Source of the DNA: Chelativorans multitrophicus
Lineage (GTDB): Bacteria; Pseudomonadota; Alphaproteobacteria; Rhizobiales; Rhizobiaceae
NCBI RefSeq assembly: GCF_011317445.1
Contig: NZ_JAAAPL010000001.1
Location: forward strand, 868,001-932,000
DNA length: 64,000 nucleotides
Direction: 5' to 3'
The position numbers and the translations under genes were made by a program. The notes under the pieces were generated by a model. It worked only from the letters and a program-made list of their open reading frames with translations, did no database searches and was not told the DNA's origin. Within the stretch, counting starts at the first letter, position 1; each line of letters starts with the position of its first letter. Positions 8,925-17,016 of this stretch are shown here, one piece after another.

Positions 8925-9254
8925 TTAAACCTTTATCCCGGCCTTGGCCCCGCCCAGGCTTTTAACCGAATTTCACACACATGGAAGGGGGCGAAAGAAA
9001 TCACCCGCACTTGCCCAACGGGTTTTGCAGGCTGAACACCCTCGCAGAGCTCGTATGTTTCCCTTCAGCCGGTCACGCCATGGCTGACAAGACGGGAGCA
9101 TCGGTTATCCGCTTCCTCCCGTTTCGACACCTTGGCCGGGCAGGCATTGCCGCTGTTCCGCGCTCAACAAAGCTGTGCACCAAGCCGCGCAAGTCTACAC
9201 CTCGCCATAATTGCTTCATACCGACAAAGTGGGTTGTTTGATCATGGTTTCGGT
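8925..9254. other. Intergenic region without a supported gene
   Basis: About 330 bases between the divergent YfgM-like and deacetylase genes. It presumably contains both promoters. Short frames here (for example 9073-9270 on the minus strand) have no ribosome site or recognisable domain. No tRNA or small RNA structure was recognised. Confidence 0.4.
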
Positions 9255-10247
9255 ATGCTGTTCTTCGCACGTCTCAGCGCGCTTGCGCTTTTCTTGGCTT
9301 CTTTTCCCGCCCTTGCCGAAGATCCCCCACGCCAGCCGCAATATGTGATCATCTCCTTCGACAGCGCCTCTTTCATTACGCAGTGGGAAAGGAGCCGCGC
9401 GCTGGGCGAGCGCACCGGCGCCCATTTCACCTACTTTCTTTCCTGCGTCTATCTTCTTTCACCGGAAACGAAAGGCCTCTACCACCCGCCCGGCATGAAA
9501 TCGGGCCGGTCGAACATCGGATTTGCGCCCTCTCGCGGCGATGTGGAGGCGCGGCTCAGGCAAATATGGGCGGCACGCCAGGAAGGGCACGAGATCGCGA
9601 GCCACGGCTGCGGGCACTTCGACGGCGGGAAATGGAGCGCTTCCGACTGGAACAAGGAGTTCGGCCAGTTCCGCTCGATCCTGCAGGACGCCTGGACGAT
9701 TAACTCGATTGCGGGTGAACCGGATGGATGGCGGGATTTCGCCGAAAACGGCATCAAGGGCTTCCGCGCGCCCTATCTCTCAATCGGCCCGGCGCTTTCG
9801 GCCGCGCTGGCCCAAAGCGGGTTCGCCTATGACGCAAGCACCGTCTCGCGCGGGCCGGCAAAGCCGCTAAAGCAGGGCGGTCTTACCCGATTTTCCCTTC
9901 CCCTCATCCCGGAGGGTCCGGCAAAAAGGCGAGTGATCGCAATGGACTACAATTTATATGTCCGTCATTCAGGCGGATTTGAACGGCCGAGCGAAGCTTC
10001 GTTCTTCGCCGAGAGGGCCTTCGATGCGTTCCGCTCCGCTTTTGACCATGAATACGAGGGAGATCGCATTCCGCTCCAGCTCGGTTTTCATTTCACGCTC
10101 ATGAACAATGGCGCCTATTGGCAGGCGCTGGAGCGCTTCGCGGAAGAGATTTGCGTGATGCCTGACGTGCGCTGCGTGAGCTATCGGCAATATCTCGACG
10201 AGACGGGCGCGCGCTCGGCCGGGCTGCGGGAGGGCATAAAAGGATGA
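9255..10247 (+). CDS. Exported polysaccharide deacetylase-like protein (variant NodB motif)
   Basis: A 330-residue protein. A signal peptide (MLFFARLSALALFLASFPALA) is followed by a NodB-like fold. Motif 1, normally TFDDG, reads IISFDSAS: the first Asp (D36) is present but the second, metal-binding Asp is Ser. Motif 2 is intact as HGCGH (H117 and H121), preceded by GHEIAS. Family members remove acetyl groups from polysaccharides or peptidoglycan in the periplasm. With one metal ligand changed, activity is uncertain. The ATG at 9255 is chosen because it gives the signal peptide. No neighbours suggest a pathway. Confidence 0.75.
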   Translation: MLFFARLSALALFLASFPALAEDPPRQPQYVIISFDSASFITQWERSRALGERTGAHFTYFLSCVYLLSPETKGLYHPPGMKSGRSNIGFAPSRGDVEARLRQIWAARQEGHEIASHGCGHFDGGKWSASDWNKEFGQFRSILQDAWTINSIAGEPDGWRDFAENGIKGFRAPYLSIGPALSAALAQSGFAYDASTVSRGPAKPLKQGGLTRFSLPLIPEGPAKRRVIAMDYNLYVRHSGGFERPSEASFFAERAFDAFRSAFDHEYEGDRIPLQLGFHFTLMNNGAYWQALERFAEEICVMPDVRCVSYRQYLDETGARSAGLREGIKG

Positions 10248-10437
10248 GAGGATTCCGGCCGGCAGGCGATGAATTCGGTGATTTCCGGGATGCAACTCTT
10301 ACCGGTTCATCTACCCTATTTCCAGAGAAGTGCTTGACGCGACACAAAGGAGCGTCAACCATCGCGCGCGTAGAGAACCCGGAACGAATTGCCGCGTGGC
10401 GAATTGTGCCGGTGCAATGCCATTTTGGAGAGACCCC

Positions 10438-10704
10438 ATGAAAAAGCTCATTGTTGTGATTCCGTTCCTTCTTGCCGCTGCAGCATGTACTCCCACCCAG
10501 CAGGGCGCAGCGATTGGCGGCCTCGGCGGCGCGGCAGTCGGCGCGGCAGTTGCGGGCAACGAGGTGGAAGGCGCGGTGATCGGCGGCGCAGTTGGCGCTA
10601 TTGCGGGCGCCCTGGTTGGACGCGCGGCCGAGGGTTCGAATCAGTGCATCTATCGCGACGAATATGGCCGCCGCTACACGGCCGCCTGCCCACGGGGCTA
10701 CTGA
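10438..10704 (+). CDS. Glycine-zipper (YMGG-like) lipoprotein
   Basis: An 88-residue lipoprotein. The signal sequence MKKLIVVIPFLLAAAAC ends in a lipobox, so Cys17 should be lipid-modified. Residues 24-61 are a glycine zipper (AIGGLGGAAVGAAVAG, then AVIGGAVGAIAGALVG), which packs membrane helices tightly. A short C-terminal segment (QCIYRDEYGRRYTAACP) has two cysteines. Such proteins are common in the rhizobial outer membrane and their function is unknown. A good terminator follows at 10753-10788. Confidence 0.8.
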   Translation: MKKLIVVIPFLLAAAACTPTQQGAAIGGLGGAAVGAAVAGNEVEGAVIGGAVGAIAGALVGRAAEGSNQCIYRDEYGRRYTAACPRGY

Positions 10705-10752
10705 GCGCCTTAATAAAAATGCCCGCATAATGGGCATGGCTTTTGCAACGTG

Positions 10753-10788
10753 AAGGCTGAAGCGGCTTCGTTTCAGCCTTTTCTTTTT
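10753..10788 (+). terminator. Rho-independent terminator after the glycine-zipper lipoprotein
   Basis: AAGGCTGAA (10753-10761) and TTCAGCCTT (10772-10780) pair perfectly around a 10-base loop and are followed by a T-rich run. A smaller hairpin (ATGCCC/GGGCAT) lies just before it, about 10719-10736. Confidence 0.75.
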
Positions 10789-11010
10789 GTCGGAAATTGC
10801 TGCTTTTCCTGGTCGCGGATAGCCGCTGCAAAGCGTTCGCGATGCTCCCTGCTAGATCACCGCGCCGATTTGCCCGGTAGGCGAACTCGTTTCCGCCATA
10901 CCGAGCCGCACACCTCAAGAGGTCAAAAGCTTTACTCTTTCCCGCCATGCCGCAGCCGGTGTGCCCGACCTCATCGCGGAGGGGCGGCGCTTTCGCGCCG
11001 CCCCAACCGT

Positions 11011-11664
11011 TCAGCCGTTCACGTAGCCGAACACCTCGACGCCGCCGCGGTAGATCATCTCCAGCGCGACATAGAGGATGACCAGAAGGCCCACATAGGC
11101 AATCCAGCGGTGCTTTTGCAGAAGCCGGGCGATGAATGAAGCAGCAATGCCCATCAGCGCAATCGAAAGAGCCAGGCCGAAAACAAGCACATATGGATGC
11201 TCACGGGCCGCACCTGCGACGGCGAGCACGTTGTCGAGGGACATCGAGACGTCCGCTATGACGATCTGCCAGGCCGCTTGCGCAAACGTCTTGCGCGGCG
11301 CACCGCCGGCGATCGTCCCGTCCGCATTCAGATCCTTGCCTTCCAGCGCTTCCGCGCCCTCCTCCTCCTGCGCGTGGTTGGCTCGCAGCTCGCGCCACAT
11401 TTTCCAGCAGACCCACAAAAGCAGGATACCACCGGCCAGCAGAAGACCGACAATCTGCAAAAGCTGCGTCGTGACGGCGGCAAAGCCGATACGCAGCAAG
11501 GTAGCGGCGATGATGCCGATAAGGATGGCTCTGGCGCGCTGCTCCTTCGGCAGGCCGGCTGCGGCCAGGCCGATGACGATGGCGTTGTCACCGGCCAGAA
11601 CCAGATCGATCATTATAACTTGGAGGAAAGCGGACAGAACTTCCGCGCTGAACATTTCGCTCAT
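11011..11664 (-). CDS. TerC/YjbE family integral membrane protein
   Basis: A 217-residue protein with about seven membrane helices in two halves. Each half carries the TerC acidic signature: LVLAGDNAIVIGLAAAG (about 22-38) and DVSMSLDNVLAVAG (about 138-151). A charged cytoplasmic loop of about 35 residues separates them. TerC-family proteins are linked to metal (notably Mn2+) export and to tellurium resistance; the YjbE type is the closest fit. I looked for a yybP-ykoY manganese riboswitch upstream and did not find one. It is transcribed alone. Confidence 0.85.
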   Translation of the reverse strand: MSEMFSAEVLSAFLQVIMIDLVLAGDNAIVIGLAAAGLPKEQRARAILIGIIAATLLRIGFAAVTTQLLQIVGLLLAGGILLLWVCWKMWRELRANHAQEEEGAEALEGKDLNADGTIAGGAPRKTFAQAAWQIVIADVSMSLDNVLAVAGAAREHPYVLVFGLALSIALMGIAASFIARLLQKHRWIAYVGLLVILYVALEMIYRGGVEVFGYVNG

Positions 11665-12095
11665 TTAGCACCCAATGTTGACGAGGGCGCCCCGATTCGC
11701 GGAACTCGACATTGCCGCTCATGCAGTAATCGTGCTGCCTGGGCGAACCTTTACATCAATGTCGATGGAGCTCCATGAATATCGGGCCACCCGATTTGGA
11801 CTTCCAGTCCGACATCACAGCCCGAAAGAAGCTGCCAGAGGGGCCCGGTCTGGTAAGCGACATCTAGCGAGAAGACGCACAGAACTCAAGGGCCGACAAT
11901 AGGCTTGCGCGCAACAAGACATTCCTATTGCCGACTTCTTTTTCAAGCTGCGCATAAATTTAGGAAGAAGTGTTGCAAGCAAACCGTAGACAACAGTACT
12001 CCAACCCCCTAAGAGCGGATTGGGTGCCTGCGTGAAGTACAGGATCGACTGGACGCACGAAGGTAGGGCCGGTTTTGTTCAATAGTCACGGATCG
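11665..12095. other. Intergenic region without a supported gene
   Basis: About 430 bases between the divergent TerC gene and the first small paralogue. The only frame of any length (11675-11902, plus) starts poorly and has an Arg-rich, non-protein-like composition. Base composition falls near 11930-12000, where promoters for the small genes could lie. No RNA gene or repeat was seen. Confidence 0.35.
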
Positions 12096-12419
12096 ATGGC
12101 CAGCTATCAAACTGCGCTCGCCTATAACCTGGAGGTCGCGAGCACTCCCTTCAGCTTCTCTTCCGATGGGGACGAGCAGGATGGATCGAAAGATCCTGTC
12201 GCGCCGGACCACGACGCGGCGGAGCGTGAGGACCTGCCTTATAGAGTGGAGCTCTGGGACGCAGCAAAACAAGCGGTGGTTCAGGTGCTTGCGGTGACCG
12301 CTAACGCCAGCATCGGCTATGCGGCTTATTTCGCCGCTACCCGTGAGCATCCGGACCGCTACATTACATTGCGCCACAAGAACAGCATCGTCTCAAGGTG
12401 GAACGGCCCCGCGCATTAG
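12096..12419 (+). CDS. Conserved small protein of unknown function, paralogue 1
   Basis: A 107-residue protein. The C-terminal half (about residues 50-104) carries LPYRVELWDAAKQAVVQVLA, then AAYFAATREHPDRYITLRHK, and is clearly homologous to the gene at 12695: both share 'LPYR.ELW', a central 'V..VLA', and 'HP.R.ITL'. The N-terminal 45 residues are polar and probably disordered. The pattern recalls a small alpha/beta domain common in rhizobial hypothetical proteins; I do not know a named family. I use the ATG at 12096. No signal peptide or membrane helix. Confidence 0.6.
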   Translation: MASYQTALAYNLEVASTPFSFSSDGDEQDGSKDPVAPDHDAAEREDLPYRVELWDAAKQAVVQVLAVTANASIGYAAYFAATREHPDRYITLRHKNSIVSRWNGPAH

Positions 12420-12452
12420 AGGGCTGTCAGGACTTGGACTGCGGAGGCTGCA

Positions 12453-12680
12453 TTGGAGCCAAGATCGTTCCTGAATGGGAGAAAAGCGCGGCGAAGTGTG
12501 GACCACTCCCGAGCATTTTCGATGCTATCGCGGGCGATCCTGGCCCAATCCCTTGAGGGCCGCGCGCAATTCCGCCGTTTCTTCGCCGAATATGCTTCGG
12601 CATGTCCTTCCTGCTCACTCCCGGAACCGGAGGATCTGAGTTGCGGCGCAGCCCCGTCCCTAGTCCTCAACAGCGTCTAG
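12453..12680 (+). CDS. Possible small protein between the two paralogues (doubtful)
   Basis: A 75-residue frame starting at a TTG with GGAGG six bases upstream. It has a basic N-terminus, a helical middle (AFSMLSRAILAQSLEGRAQF) and a Cys-Pro-Ser-Cys segment. It fills the space between two related genes on the same strand, which favours it slightly. Against it, a frame on the other strand (12416-12670) covers the same bases and no homologue is recognised. The function is unknown. Confidence 0.25.
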   Translation: MEPRSFLNGRKARRSVDHSRAFSMLSRAILAQSLEGRAQFRRFFAEYASACPSCSLPEPEDLSCGAAPSLVLNSV

Positions 12681-12694
12681 GCAGAACTTTACCG

Positions 12695-12925
12695 ATGTCC
12701 CGGACGTCCGTCCCGAACAACACTCCCGAAGAGCTTCCTTACCGGATCGAGCTCTGGCATGACGGCGGCCGTGAGGAGGTGGAACGGGTACTCGCGCGGG
12801 CGCTCAGTGCTCAGCTCGCGCACGCCATCTTTCAGGCGGCGAAGGGCGAGCATCCGCATCGAAGAATTACTTTGAGCACGAGTGACGAGATTCTCGCGGA
12901 TTCGGCCACTCCCCCGCCGGACTGA
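12695..12925 (+). CDS. Conserved small protein of unknown function, paralogue 2
   Basis: A 76-residue protein starting at the ATG at 12695. Residues about 13-66 (LPYRIELWHDGGREEVERVL, then AHAIFQAAKGEHPHRRITLS) align along their whole length with the C-terminal half of the protein at 12096. It ends in a short Pro-rich tail. Conserved points shared by the pair are the ELW triad, an Ala-rich helix, and 'EHP.R.ITL'. No catalytic motif, no membrane segment. The function is unknown; the tandem arrangement suggests duplication. Confidence 0.6.
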   Translation: MSRTSVPNNTPEELPYRIELWHDGGREEVERVLARALSAQLAHAIFQAAKGEHPHRRITLSTSDEILADSATPPPD

Positions 12926-13082
12926 TGGCTCGGTGGCTGCAGCAGCCACGCGACTATTGAATCAACGCCCCTTGCATTTCATCACCGGCCCGGTTTTTGA
13001 CCGCAGGTGCAGGGATCTGCAGCGGAGATCTCAACCGGAGCCGAAGCAGCGCGATTGCTCTGAGGCCCAGTACCTATGCGGA

Positions 13083-13697
13083 TTATTTGTTCACAGCACC
13101 GACGAGAAGATTGTTCTCGTTACGAAGGCTCACCCACTGTCCGGTGTTGGTGGTCGCCTGCCGCTTCAGAAACAGGTAGGACGTGTGGCTCCACAGCTTC
13201 ACTTCGTCGCTGAGGTTATCAAGGATGAGATCACCGCGATCCGTGCGCACCGTCAGAACAGCATGCCCTTCCCCGTCAGGCTTGCGGACGACCGTAATGA
13301 GCAGGTTGGAAAAGGAAACGCCTGCCGCATGCAGTTTGCGCCGCTTTTCAAGGACATAGTCCTCGCAATCGCCTTCGCCCTTTGCCGGATAGACCCAGAC
13401 TTCTTCCTTGCCGTAAATATCAATGTCGTTGCGCGGCTTAACCGCCCGGTTCACGGCGATATTGATGGCTGATATCTTTTTCATCAGCGCATCGTTCATG
13501 AGAAGCGGCCCCCTATCGCGCGAGCGAACGGAACACTCCTTTGGGTTGGCCTGACAAAACTCGTAATGCCCGATGGGTTGCGACGTCACCGATCCGGTAG
13601 CCATGAGCCCAGCACCGACAGCGGGACTTGATCCTACGCTGACTGTAGACAGCAAAACACCTATCGCGGCGACGAGACCCGCCCGCTTAGCAGCCAT
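13083..13697 (-). CDS. Transglutaminase-like cysteine peptidase, BTLCP family
   Basis: A 204-residue exported protein. A signal peptide (about 1-30) precedes a BTLCP (DUF920, PF06035) domain. The triad can be placed: Cys111 in KGEGDCEDYV, His145 in GEGHAVLTV, and Asp160 in DLILDN. Known relatives (for example LapG in Pseudomonas) are periplasmic proteases that cut surface adhesins under control of a c-di-GMP receptor. No LapD-like partner or adhesin lies in this window, so the target is open. The gene stands alone. Confidence 0.88.
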   Translation of the reverse strand: MAAKRAGLVAAIGVLLSTVSVGSSPAVGAGLMATGSVTSQPIGHYEFCQANPKECSVRSRDRGPLLMNDALMKKISAINIAVNRAVKPRNDIDIYGKEEVWVYPAKGEGDCEDYVLEKRRKLHAAGVSFSNLLITVVRKPDGEGHAVLTVRTDRGDLILDNLSDEVKLWSHTSYLFLKRQATTNTGQWVSLRNENNLLVGAVNK

Positions 13698-13838
13698 AAG
13701 CCGCTCCCCATTTATTTATGCTCGTTAATCGAACGTTAAGGAACTTTAAGGGGGGGCTGTCAATTAGAAATGACTCGTTTTCCCGTTATGGTTACCAAGG
13801 CGCGCGCTTATGGAGCGGGTTTTCAACAGCGGTGTCGC

Positions 13839-15071
13839 TTATGCGCCACGGTTTTCATTCACGAACCGCACGATGCGCGGAAGGATCTCCTTGCGAAACC
13901 GCGAGCCATTGAAGACGCCATAATGCCCGACGGAAGGCTGGAGGTGATGATGCCGCTTGCCTGACGGAATGTTGACACAGAGATCATGGGCGGCCTTGGT
14001 CTGGCCGATCCCGGAAATGTCATCATTCTCCCCCTCGACGGTGAGCAAGGCCACGGATCGTATGGAAGCGGGATCAACTCGTTCGGAGCGATGCGTCATC
14101 TCTCCTTTGGGAAGCGCGTGGCGGATGAAGACGGTGTCGACGGTCTGCAGGTAGAATTCCGCCGTCAAATCCATCACCGCCAGATACTCGTCGTAAAATT
14201 CCCGGTGTTTCTCCGCGGAGTCGCCATCTCCCTTCACCAGATGCATGAAGAACTCCTCATGCGCGACGATGTGGCGGTCGAGATTCATGCTCATGAAGCC
14301 CGAGAGCTGAAGAAAACCCGGATAGACCGGGCGCATGAAGCCGGGATTGGGCCACGGCACCGACATGACGACGTTATCGCGAAACCACTCAATGCCGTGC
14401 TCCTGCGCGAGGCGGTTGACGGCGGTGGGGTTCCTGCGGGTATCGATGGGGCCGCCCATCAGCGTCATGGAGGACGGCAGATTGGGGTCGCCACGCGCCT
14501 CCATCAGCGCCACGGCTGCAAGGACCGGCACGGAAGGCTGACAAACCGCCATCACGCTCGCATCTGGCCCCAGCAGGTGAAACATTTCGATCAGGTAGTC
14601 GATATAATCGTCGAGATCGAAATTACCGTAGGAAAGCGGCACCATGCGGGCATCGATCCAGTCGGTGATATAGACATCGGCGTGCGGCAGCATGGCTTCC
14701 ACCGTGCCGCGCAGCAATGTCGCATAATGGCCCGACATGGGCGCGACCATCAGAAGCTTCACATCCGGCTTTCGCCTGGCCGGCAGTTGCCGTTCGAAAT
14801 GTAGGAGACGGCAAAAGGGCCTCGACCACACCTCCTTCTCCTGCACACGAACTTCCTTTCCATCCACCACCGTGGAGGTGATTCCGAATCCGGGCTTGCC
14901 ATAACGGCGTGTGGTGCGCTCGAACATCTCCGCGGCGGCGGCGATCGACCGGCCCCATGTGGTGCTGGAGACAGGATTCAGCGGATTGGAATAAAAGAGC
15001 CTGATCGCATCGGCATAGGTGCGTGCGGGCTGCAGCGCGGCGTGATGAAGCTCGTAAAGCTGATAATACAT
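13839..15071 (-). CDS. phaZ: Intracellular polyhydroxyalkanoate (PHB) depolymerase
   Basis: A 410-residue protein of the intracellular PHB depolymerase family. The nucleophile Cys (about residue 177) sits in the lipase-box-like AVCQPSVPVLAA. An Asp near GENDDISG and a His in PSVGHYGVF complete the triad, and the C-terminal PHB_depo_C region is complete. It degrades stored poly-3-hydroxybutyrate granules in the cytoplasm. A TGC-rich site at 15214-15229, about 145 bases upstream, matches sites in the exo locus and resembles PhaR operators, so it may be repressed by PhaR. It is monocistronic. Confidence 0.92.
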   Translation of the reverse strand: MYYQLYELHHAALQPARTYADAIRLFYSNPLNPVSSTTWGRSIAAAAEMFERTTRRYGKPGFGITSTVVDGKEVRVQEKEVWSRPFCRLLHFERQLPARRKPDVKLLMVAPMSGHYATLLRGTVEAMLPHADVYITDWIDARMVPLSYGNFDLDDYIDYLIEMFHLLGPDASVMAVCQPSVPVLAAVALMEARGDPNLPSSMTLMGGPIDTRRNPTAVNRLAQEHGIEWFRDNVVMSVPWPNPGFMRPVYPGFLQLSGFMSMNLDRHIVAHEEFFMHLVKGDGDSAEKHREFYDEYLAVMDLTAEFYLQTVDTVFIRHALPKGEMTHRSERVDPASIRSVALLTVEGENDDISGIGQTKAAHDLCVNIPSGKRHHHLQPSVGHYGVFNGSRFRKEILPRIVRFVNENRGA

Positions 15072-15213
15072 CGCAGACCTTTCCGGCGAATGCTCAGGCG
15101 GGCAGCGGGCGCTTTGGGCAGCGTACGCGATTTAGGTGCAACGCAATAGAGTCGTGTTTGTGCGCACCGCCTTGAAATACTTGGATTCCTGAACTTATCC
15201 GACGAAAAATGTA

Positions 15214-15229
15214 TTGCTGCGATGCAACA
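15214..15229. promoter_or_regulatory. TGC-rich site upstream of phaZ (candidate PhaR/AniA operator)
   Basis: TTGCTGCGATGCAACA at 15214-15229 is nearly palindromic (TTGC, N6, GCAA). It shares GCTGC-N2-TGCAA with sites at 44112, 45350 and 52328 in the exo locus. It sits in the 211-base AT-richer spacer upstream of phaZ, which otherwise holds no gene. PhaR of Paracoccus and Rhodobacter binds similar TGC-rich sequence. Confidence 0.5.
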
Positions 15230-15282
15230 GAATCAAGGAATAAATCTCGGCAGGCGGCTCAAGAAACCGCGATGAGCCGCAA

Positions 15283-15576
15283 TCAGCCGTCGAATCCTTC
15301 CACCAGGATCAATTCGGCATCGGCCACTTCCTGGCGTATGGCTTTCGCGATCTTGTATTCAGGCGAGTTGTAGCAATCCTTCGCATGCTGGAGCGAAGGA
15401 AACTCGATCACCACGTTGCGCCCCCTGCCCCTTCCCTCAACCGCTTCGTAGGCGCCACCGCGGGCCAGAAATCTTGCGCCATATTTTTCGAAAGCCGGCT
15501 TCGCCGCGGCAATGTAATCCTTGTAGCGTTCGGGGTCGCGCACATCGACATGGGCAATCCAGTAACCCTTGGGCAT
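15283..15576 (-). CDS. DUF1330 domain protein
   Basis: A 97-residue protein covering one DUF1330 ferredoxin-like (dimeric alpha/beta barrel) domain: KGYWIAHVDVRDPERYKDYI at the N-terminus and NVVIEFPSLQHAKDCYNSPE in the middle are typical. Function in the family is unknown. It is followed on the minus strand by nothing close; pyrF lies 15 bases upstream in the same direction, so the two are probably co-transcribed. Confidence 0.88.
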   Translation of the reverse strand: MPKGYWIAHVDVRDPERYKDYIAAAKPAFEKYGARFLARGGAYEAVEGRGRGRNVVIEFPSLQHAKDCYNSPEYKIAKAIRQEVADAELILVEGFDG

Positions 15577-15591
15577 TCCGTCCTCCTCTCG

Positions 15592-16299
15592 CTAGTTTCC
15601 AACAGCGCGATGTATTTCCCGCAAAATGGCCTCGGCGGCGGATTTGGGATCATCCGCAGCGACGATCGGTCGTGCGACGACGAGATGGCTGGCGCCGGCG
15701 CGAATCGCATCGGCGGGCGTGACAACGCGCTTCTGGTCGCCGTGATCAGCACCGGCGGGCCTGATGCCTGGCGTTACCACCGCCATATCGGGACCAACCA
15801 CGCTGCGCACCAAAGCGGCCTCGACCGCCGAACAGACCACGCCGCCCATGCCCGCCGCCCGCGCCTGCTCGGCACGGCGCAGCACCAGTGTCTGCGGGTC
15901 GTGTTCGTAACCCGCATCGATCAGATCCTGCGCATCCATGGATGTGAGGACGGTGACCCCAAGCAGGCACAGGCCGGAGCCTTCCGCGGCTGCCACCGCG
16001 GCGCGCATCGCTTTGGGATAGGCGTGCAAGGTGAGCATCGCCACGCCCATTCGGGCGATGTTTTCCACGCCCTTTGCCACCGTGTTGTCGATGTCGAGCA
16101 GCTTCATGTCCAGGAAGACCTGCCGGCCGGATCGGATCAGGTCGCCGGCGAAATCGAGCCCGCCCGCAAAAGCGAGCTGATAACCGATCTTGTAGAAGGA
16201 CACCGTATCGCCGAGGGCACTTACCACCTTCTCGGCTTCTGCAAGGGTCGGCACGTCGAGGCCGACGATCAGGCGCCCGCGCATTTCGTCAGCCGGCAT
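15592..16299 (-). CDS. pyrF: Orotidine 5'-phosphate decarboxylase
   Basis: A 235-residue TIM-barrel enzyme for the last step of UMP synthesis. The catalytic block is present: [20 protein letters not shown] (the Lys-Asp-x-x-x-Asn pattern), with GLDVP near the N-terminus and the phosphate-gripping VVTPGIRP toward the end. The frame is open to 16341, but the ATG at 16299 follows GGGGAGC and gives the usual start. Cytoplasmic. It is followed by the DUF1330 gene. Confidence 0.95.
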   Translation of the reverse strand: MPADEMRGRLIVGLDVPTLAEAEKVVSALGDTVSFYKIGYQLAFAGGLDFAGDLIRSGRQVFLDMKLLDIDNTVAKGVENIARMGVAMLTLHAYPKAMRAAVAAAEGSGLCLLGVTVLTSMDAQDLIDAGYEHDPQTLVLRRAEQARAAGMGGVVCSAVEAALVRSVVGPDMAVVTPGIRPAGADHGDQKRVVTPADAIRAGASHLVVARPIVAADDPKSAAEAILREIHRAVGN

Positions 16300-16369
16300 C
16301 GTTAGCTCCCCGGAAATATCTGCATCGGCTCCCAGTCGCATAAGAGCTTGCGGCTGACAATCCCCGCGC

Positions 16370-16963
16370 TCACCGGTCGACGCGCATTGAACGGAGCCGG
16401 GCGTGCTCTATGAGCGTGCGGCAGACCGTCGTCATCGCCTTCCTAAGCCTATCCTCGTGGAAGTCACCGTTCTCGTCGAAGGCATCGCCTCCGCGCGGCA
16501 CCGAGCATTGCGGAGAGATCACCTCCGCCTGGCACTGCACAAGGACGGCCCGCAGATGATTGATCGCGCGAATACCGGCATACATGCCATTGGAGGAAGA
16601 GCAGAGCGCGGTGAGCTTACCGTTGAAGGCGCGAAAGGGGCGGCCCCGAGAATCCGCTTTCACGCGGCTCACCCAATCGATCGTGTTCTTGAGTAGCGGC
16701 GGGAGCGAACCATTGTATTCAGGCGTGGCGATGAGCACCCCGTCATGTGCGCCTATCATGTGGGCGAGTTTTACGGCATTTTCCGGCACACCCTTTTCCC
16801 GCTCCAGATCCTGATTCATAATCGGCAGGGGGTAATCGGCCAGGGAAATGCGGGTGACATCGGCGCCCTGAAGCGCCAACTCCTTCATGGCCGCGTCGGC
16901 CGTCTTCCCGCTATAGGCGCCGACGCGCGTGGATCCTGCAAAGACCAGTATTCGCGGCGTCAT
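16370..16963 (-). CDS. NADPH-dependent FMN reductase family protein
   Basis: A 197-residue flavodoxin-fold reductase. It shows the FMN phosphate loop ([16 protein letters not shown]) and the conserved [18 protein letters not shown] block that stacks on the flavin. Members reduce FMN, quinones, chromate or azo dyes; the substrate is not predictable. The ATG at 16963 is preceded by GAGGAG, so I prefer it to the one at 16975. It lies 70 bases upstream of pyrF on the same strand. Confidence 0.88.
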   Translation of the reverse strand: MTPRILVFAGSTRVGAYSGKTADAAMKELALQGADVTRISLADYPLPIMNQDLEREKGVPENAVKLAHMIGAHDGVLIATPEYNGSLPPLLKNTIDWVSRVKADSRGRPFRAFNGKLTALCSSSNGMYAGIRAINHLRAVLVQCQAEVISPQCSVPRGGDAFDENGDFHEDRLRKAMTTVCRTLIEHARLRSMRVDR

Positions 16964-17016
16964 AACGCTCCTCAAGACGCGTGTTCGGTGCCATCTTGGC
17001 GGTTATCGGGCTTAGG

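Noticed and set aside
9073-9270. A 65-codon minus-strand frame in the deacetylase upstream region
   Set aside because: It overlaps the deacetylase start, has no ribosome site, and has no recognisable domain.
10632-10646. GGTTCGAATC-like string suggesting a tRNA T-arm
   Set aside because: It lies inside the glycine-zipper lipoprotein gene and no acceptor stem or D-arm is present.
11665-11760. Possible yybP-ykoY manganese riboswitch before the TerC gene
   Set aside because: The conserved sequence blocks and the expected stems were not found on the minus strand.
11675-11902. A 75-codon plus-strand frame before the small paralogues
   Set aside because: Poor start, Arg-rich composition and no conserved pattern.
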